Under the pieces are notes generated by a model that saw only the letters and a list, made by a program, of their open reading frames with translations, was not told the DNA's origin and did not search any database. From an uncultured Collinsella sp. (GTDB lineage Bacteria; Actinomycetota; Coriobacteriia; Coriobacteriales; Coriobacteriaceae), in NCBI GenBank assembly GCA_902496645.1, contig CABVBR010000129.1, positions 1 to 5,750 of the forward strand: a stretch of 5,750 nucleotides of DNA, given 5' to 3'. A program made the position numbers and the translations under genes. Position 1 is the stretch's first letter. Each line of letters opens with the position of its first letter. Shown one piece after another: positions 3,916 to 5,750 of this stretch.

Positions 3916-5691
3916 ATGACGATCACCGAAATCGACGAGAAGTTCATGCGCGAGGCGCTGGCCGAGGCGCGTGCTGCCGCGGCGGTGGGCGAGGTTCCCA
4001 TTGGTGCCGTGGTGGTGTGCGCGGGCGAGATCGTCGCGCGGGCGCATAACCGTCGCGAACTCGATCAAGACCCTTCGGCGCATGCCGAGTTTGCGGCCCT
4101 GTGCTCGGCCGCACGGGCGCTCGGCCGCTGGCGTCTTTCCGACTGCACCGTCTATGTGACGCTCGAGCCCTGCTGCATGTGCGCGGGCCTTATGGTCAAC
4201 GCGCGCGTGGGGCGATGCGTGTATGGCGCGGCCGATGCCAAGGCGGGCGCGCTGGGTTCGCTATACGACCTCAATGCCGATTCGCGTCTGAATCATCGCT
4301 TTAATGTGACGGCCGGCGTGCTGGCGGATGAGTGCCGCGAGGTGCTGAGCAGCTATTTTGCCGGTTTGCGCGGCGCGGATGGTTGCGGCTGCGGGTCCGA
4401 TCTTGAGGCACACGCCGCTCACGCCGCGGCGCTGACTGATGCCGACGAGGTTGCTAGCGCGGCGCTCGACTTTGGCCCCGTGCAGCGCCGACCGCGTCGC
4501 GTGTTGCTGGCAATCGACTCCTTTAAGGGCAGCGTGTCGAGCGCGCAGGCGGAGTCGGCAGTTGCCGAGGGCGTGCGCCGCGTGTGGCCCGATGCCGAGG
4601 TAAGCGCGCTGCCGCTGGCAGATGGCGGCGAGGGAACACTCGACGCCATCGCCGCGTGCGGCGGTGAGGTCGTTGCGTGTGAGGTCACAGGCCCTCTGGG
4701 CAATCGCGTGCCTGCCCGAATGCTGATGGATGCCGAGCGCGCGTCTGCGGTCATCGAGATGGCCGAGGCCGCGGGCATTGGGTATTCGCCCTGCACGGAG
4801 TCGGCGGCAATGGCTGCTACGACCTATGGCGTGGGCGAGTTGATACTCCGTGCGGTTCGCGCGGGGGCGAAGACGCTATATATAGGACTGGGCGGCAGTG
4901 CCACCAACGACGGCGGCGCCGGCATACTGCGGGCGTTGGGTGCGCGTCTTGTTGATGATCGTGGCTGCGATATCGCGCCGGGGCTCGCGGGCTTTGAGCG
5001 AGTGGCTGGCATTGATTTGGTGCCGGCGCTTCGAGCGCTGGGTGGCGTACGTATTGTTGTGCTTTCCGATGTCGAGAATCCGCTCGTGGGACGTCGTGGG
5101 GCACTGGCAGTGTTTGGCGGGCAGAAGGGCCTGCCGACGGATGATGCCCGGGCGCTGAGCAGGTATGACAGCTGGATGGTCGGCTACGGTCGTCTGCTCG
5201 ATACAGCGATTGCCGAGGCTCGGGCTCAAGGGTTGCTGCGTGTGTCCGAGGGCGCGCGGACGTTTGGTTCGGTGCTCGGCGTGCCGGGCGCTGGCGCTGC
5301 CGGTGGGCTGGGGGCTGCTTTGCTGGCACTTGGCGCCGAGCTGCGCTCGGGCGTCGAGACGGTGCTCGACCTTGTGGGATTCGACGAGCGTGTGCGCGAT
5401 GTCGACCTGGTCATAACGGGTGAGGGCAACATGGACGAGCAGTCTGCTGCCGGCAAGGCTCCGGTGGGTGTGGCTCGCCGTGCCAAGCGCTATGGCAGGC
5501 CGGTGGCTGCCGTCGTGGGCGGTCGCGCCGACAACTTGGATGCGGTATACGAGCAGGGTATCGACCTGGTGCTGCCGATTTGTCGCAAGCCCATGCCCCT
5601 CGACCAGGCGCTCAAGGCTCAGGAGGCCACAACCAACCTCATTTGCGCCGGCGAAGCAGCCGCCCGGGCCTACGACCTCGCCCGCATCTAG
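3916..5691 (+). CDS. tadA: TadA tRNA adenosine-34 deaminase fused to type I glycerate kinase
   Basis: One uninterrupted frame of 591 codons encodes two enzymes. Residues 1-152 are TadA, which deaminates the wobble adenosine of tRNA-Arg(ACG) to inosine. V-P-I-G-A-V (27-32), the zinc/catalytic H-A-E (H56, E58), P-C-x-x-C (85-89; zinc C86 and C89), G-A-L-G-S-L-Y-D-L (111-119) and N-H-R-F (126-129) are all intact. Residues 153-195 are an alanine-rich linker. Residues 196-591 are a type I (GarK/GlxK-like) glycerate kinase, which makes 2-phosphoglycerate with ATP: D-S-F-K-G-S (201-206), A-D-G-G-E-G-T (235-241), G-L-G-G-S-A-T-N-D-G-G (324-334), D-V-E-N-P-L (385-390), G-Q-K-G (402-405) and T-G-E-G-N-M-D-E-Q (501-509). 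Each half is about the length of the free enzyme. ATG 3916 is chosen because GGGAAGG (3902-3908) lies seven bases upstream; the frame is open to 3865 but there overlaps the tRNA promoter. No internal start with a ribosome site precedes the kinase. Both domain calls are firm; that the protein works as a fusion is inferred. Confidence 0.92.
   Translation: MTITEIDEKFMREALAEARAAAAVGEVPIGAVVVCAGEIVARAHNRRELDQDPSAHAEFAALCSAARALGRWRLSDCTVYVTLEPCCMCAGLMVNARVGRCVYGAADAKAGALGSLYDLNADSRLNHRFNVTAGVLADECREVLSSYFAGLRGADGCGCGSDLEAHAAHAAALTDADEVASAALDFGPVQRRPRRVLLAIDSFKGSVSSAQAESAVAEGVRRVWPDAEVSALPLADGGEGTLDAIAACGGEVVACEVTGPLGNRVPARMLMDAERASAVIEMAEAAGIGYSPCTESAAMAATTYGVGELILRAVRAGAKTLYIGLGGSATNDGGAGILRALGARLVDDRGCDIAPGLAGFERVAGIDLVPALRALGGVRIVVLSDVENPLVGRRGALAVFGGQKGLPTDDARALSRYDSWMVGYGRLLDTAIAEARAQGLLRVSEGARTFGSVLGVPGAGAAGGLGAALLALGAELRSGVETVLDLVGFDERVRDVDLVITGEGNMDEQSAAGKAPVGVARRAKRYGRPVAAVVGGRADNLDAVYEQGIDLVLPICRKPMPLDQALKAQEATTNLICAGEAAARAYDLARI
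4372..4500 (+). other. Interdomain linker of the TadA-glycerate kinase fusion
   Basis: This stretch encodes residues 153-195 between the two domains. It is rich in alanine, has a C-G-C-G motif (157-160), a cluster of acidic residues, and a six-residue H-A-A-H-A-A repeat made by a near-exact nine-base duplication (CACGCCGCT, CACGCCGCG at 4411-4428). It ends in an arginine-rich Q-R-R-P-R-R just before the kinase. Third positions are as GC-rich as the flanks, which suggests translated sequence and not a recently opened spacer. Confidence 0.6.
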
Positions 5692-5750
5692 AGCTCTTTC
5701 CAGCCAACCCTCAATAAGTTGCGGTGGAATAGTTCCTGTTTTTGCGGCTT
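5692..5750. other. Non-coding right edge, possible start of an intergenic repeat
   Basis: After the fusion stop, composition drops to moderate GC. TTGCGG occurs twice on the same strand (5719-5724 and 5742-5747), and between them lies a short dyad, GGAA-TAG-TTCC (5726-5736), followed by TGTTTTT. The dyad has only four paired bases per arm, too weak to call a terminator. The element runs off the window, so its nature cannot be settled here. Confidence 0.3.

Noticed and set aside
3148..4083. 311-codon minus-strand open frame across tetR, the tRNA and the start of tadA
   Set aside because: Its middle section is simply the tRNA-Ser gene translated (M-A-E-R-L-N-A-A-V-L-K-T-V-E is a well-known artefact), and the rest is antisense to two recognised genes.
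4501..4503. Internal GTG as a separate start for glycerate kinase
   Set aside because: It sits at the natural start of the kinase domain, but the upstream bases are pyrimidine- and C-rich with no Shine-Dalgarno, so independent translation is not supported by sequence alone.
5726..5740. Terminator after the TadA-kinase gene (GGAA-TAG-TTCC then T-run)
   Set aside because: The stem has only four pairs, two of them G-C, and a three-base loop, too weak for a confident intrinsic terminator.

Overview
The window is GC-rich (about 60% by eye), with strong G/C bias at third codon positions and long antisense open frames that are side effects of that bias. Gene order, protein style and a tRNA-Ser with encoded CCA fit a high-GC Gram-positive bacterium. 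A gut Coriobacteriia member such as Collinsella is my best guess, but this is inference from style, not a database match. I see no transposase, integrase, CRISPR array or phage gene, so the window reads as chromosomal core sequence.

Layout, left to right. Bases 1-34 hold the first codons of a minus-strand gene with a strong ribosome site; its N-terminus resembles serine acetyltransferase. Bases 35-257 are a divergent control region with two promoter-like elements and two inverted repeats. A DedA-family membrane protein (258-905, +) ends in a clean intrinsic terminator. A 290-base leader follows, then a branched-chain aminotransferase, ilvE (1196-2248, +). ilvE converges on lemA (2423-2974, -), with a perfect-armed bidirectional terminator between them. 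A divergent region leads to a TetR-type regulator (3187-3771, +). Its stop lies 3 bases from the 3' end of a tRNA-Ser(UGA) gene on the minus strand (3775-3864). Fifty-one bases beyond the tRNA, a 591-codon gene begins (3916-5691, +). The last 59 bases are non-coding and look different in composition from the rest.

The most unusual item is the last gene. One uninterrupted frame encodes a complete-looking TadA (tRNA adenosine-34 deaminase, with intact zinc and catalytic motifs) followed, after a linker of about 43 residues, by a complete-looking type I glycerate kinase. The two activities, wobble-base editing of tRNA-Arg and phosphorylation of glycerate, have no known metabolic link. The fusion is either a real bifunctional protein or a sequencing or assembly loss of a stop; the sequence favours a real in-frame fusion.

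The genes do not form one pathway. Most appear to be single-gene transcription units: dedA and ilvE each have their own terminator, lemA is alone without its common membrane partner, and tetR has no obvious target apart from possibly lemA or itself.
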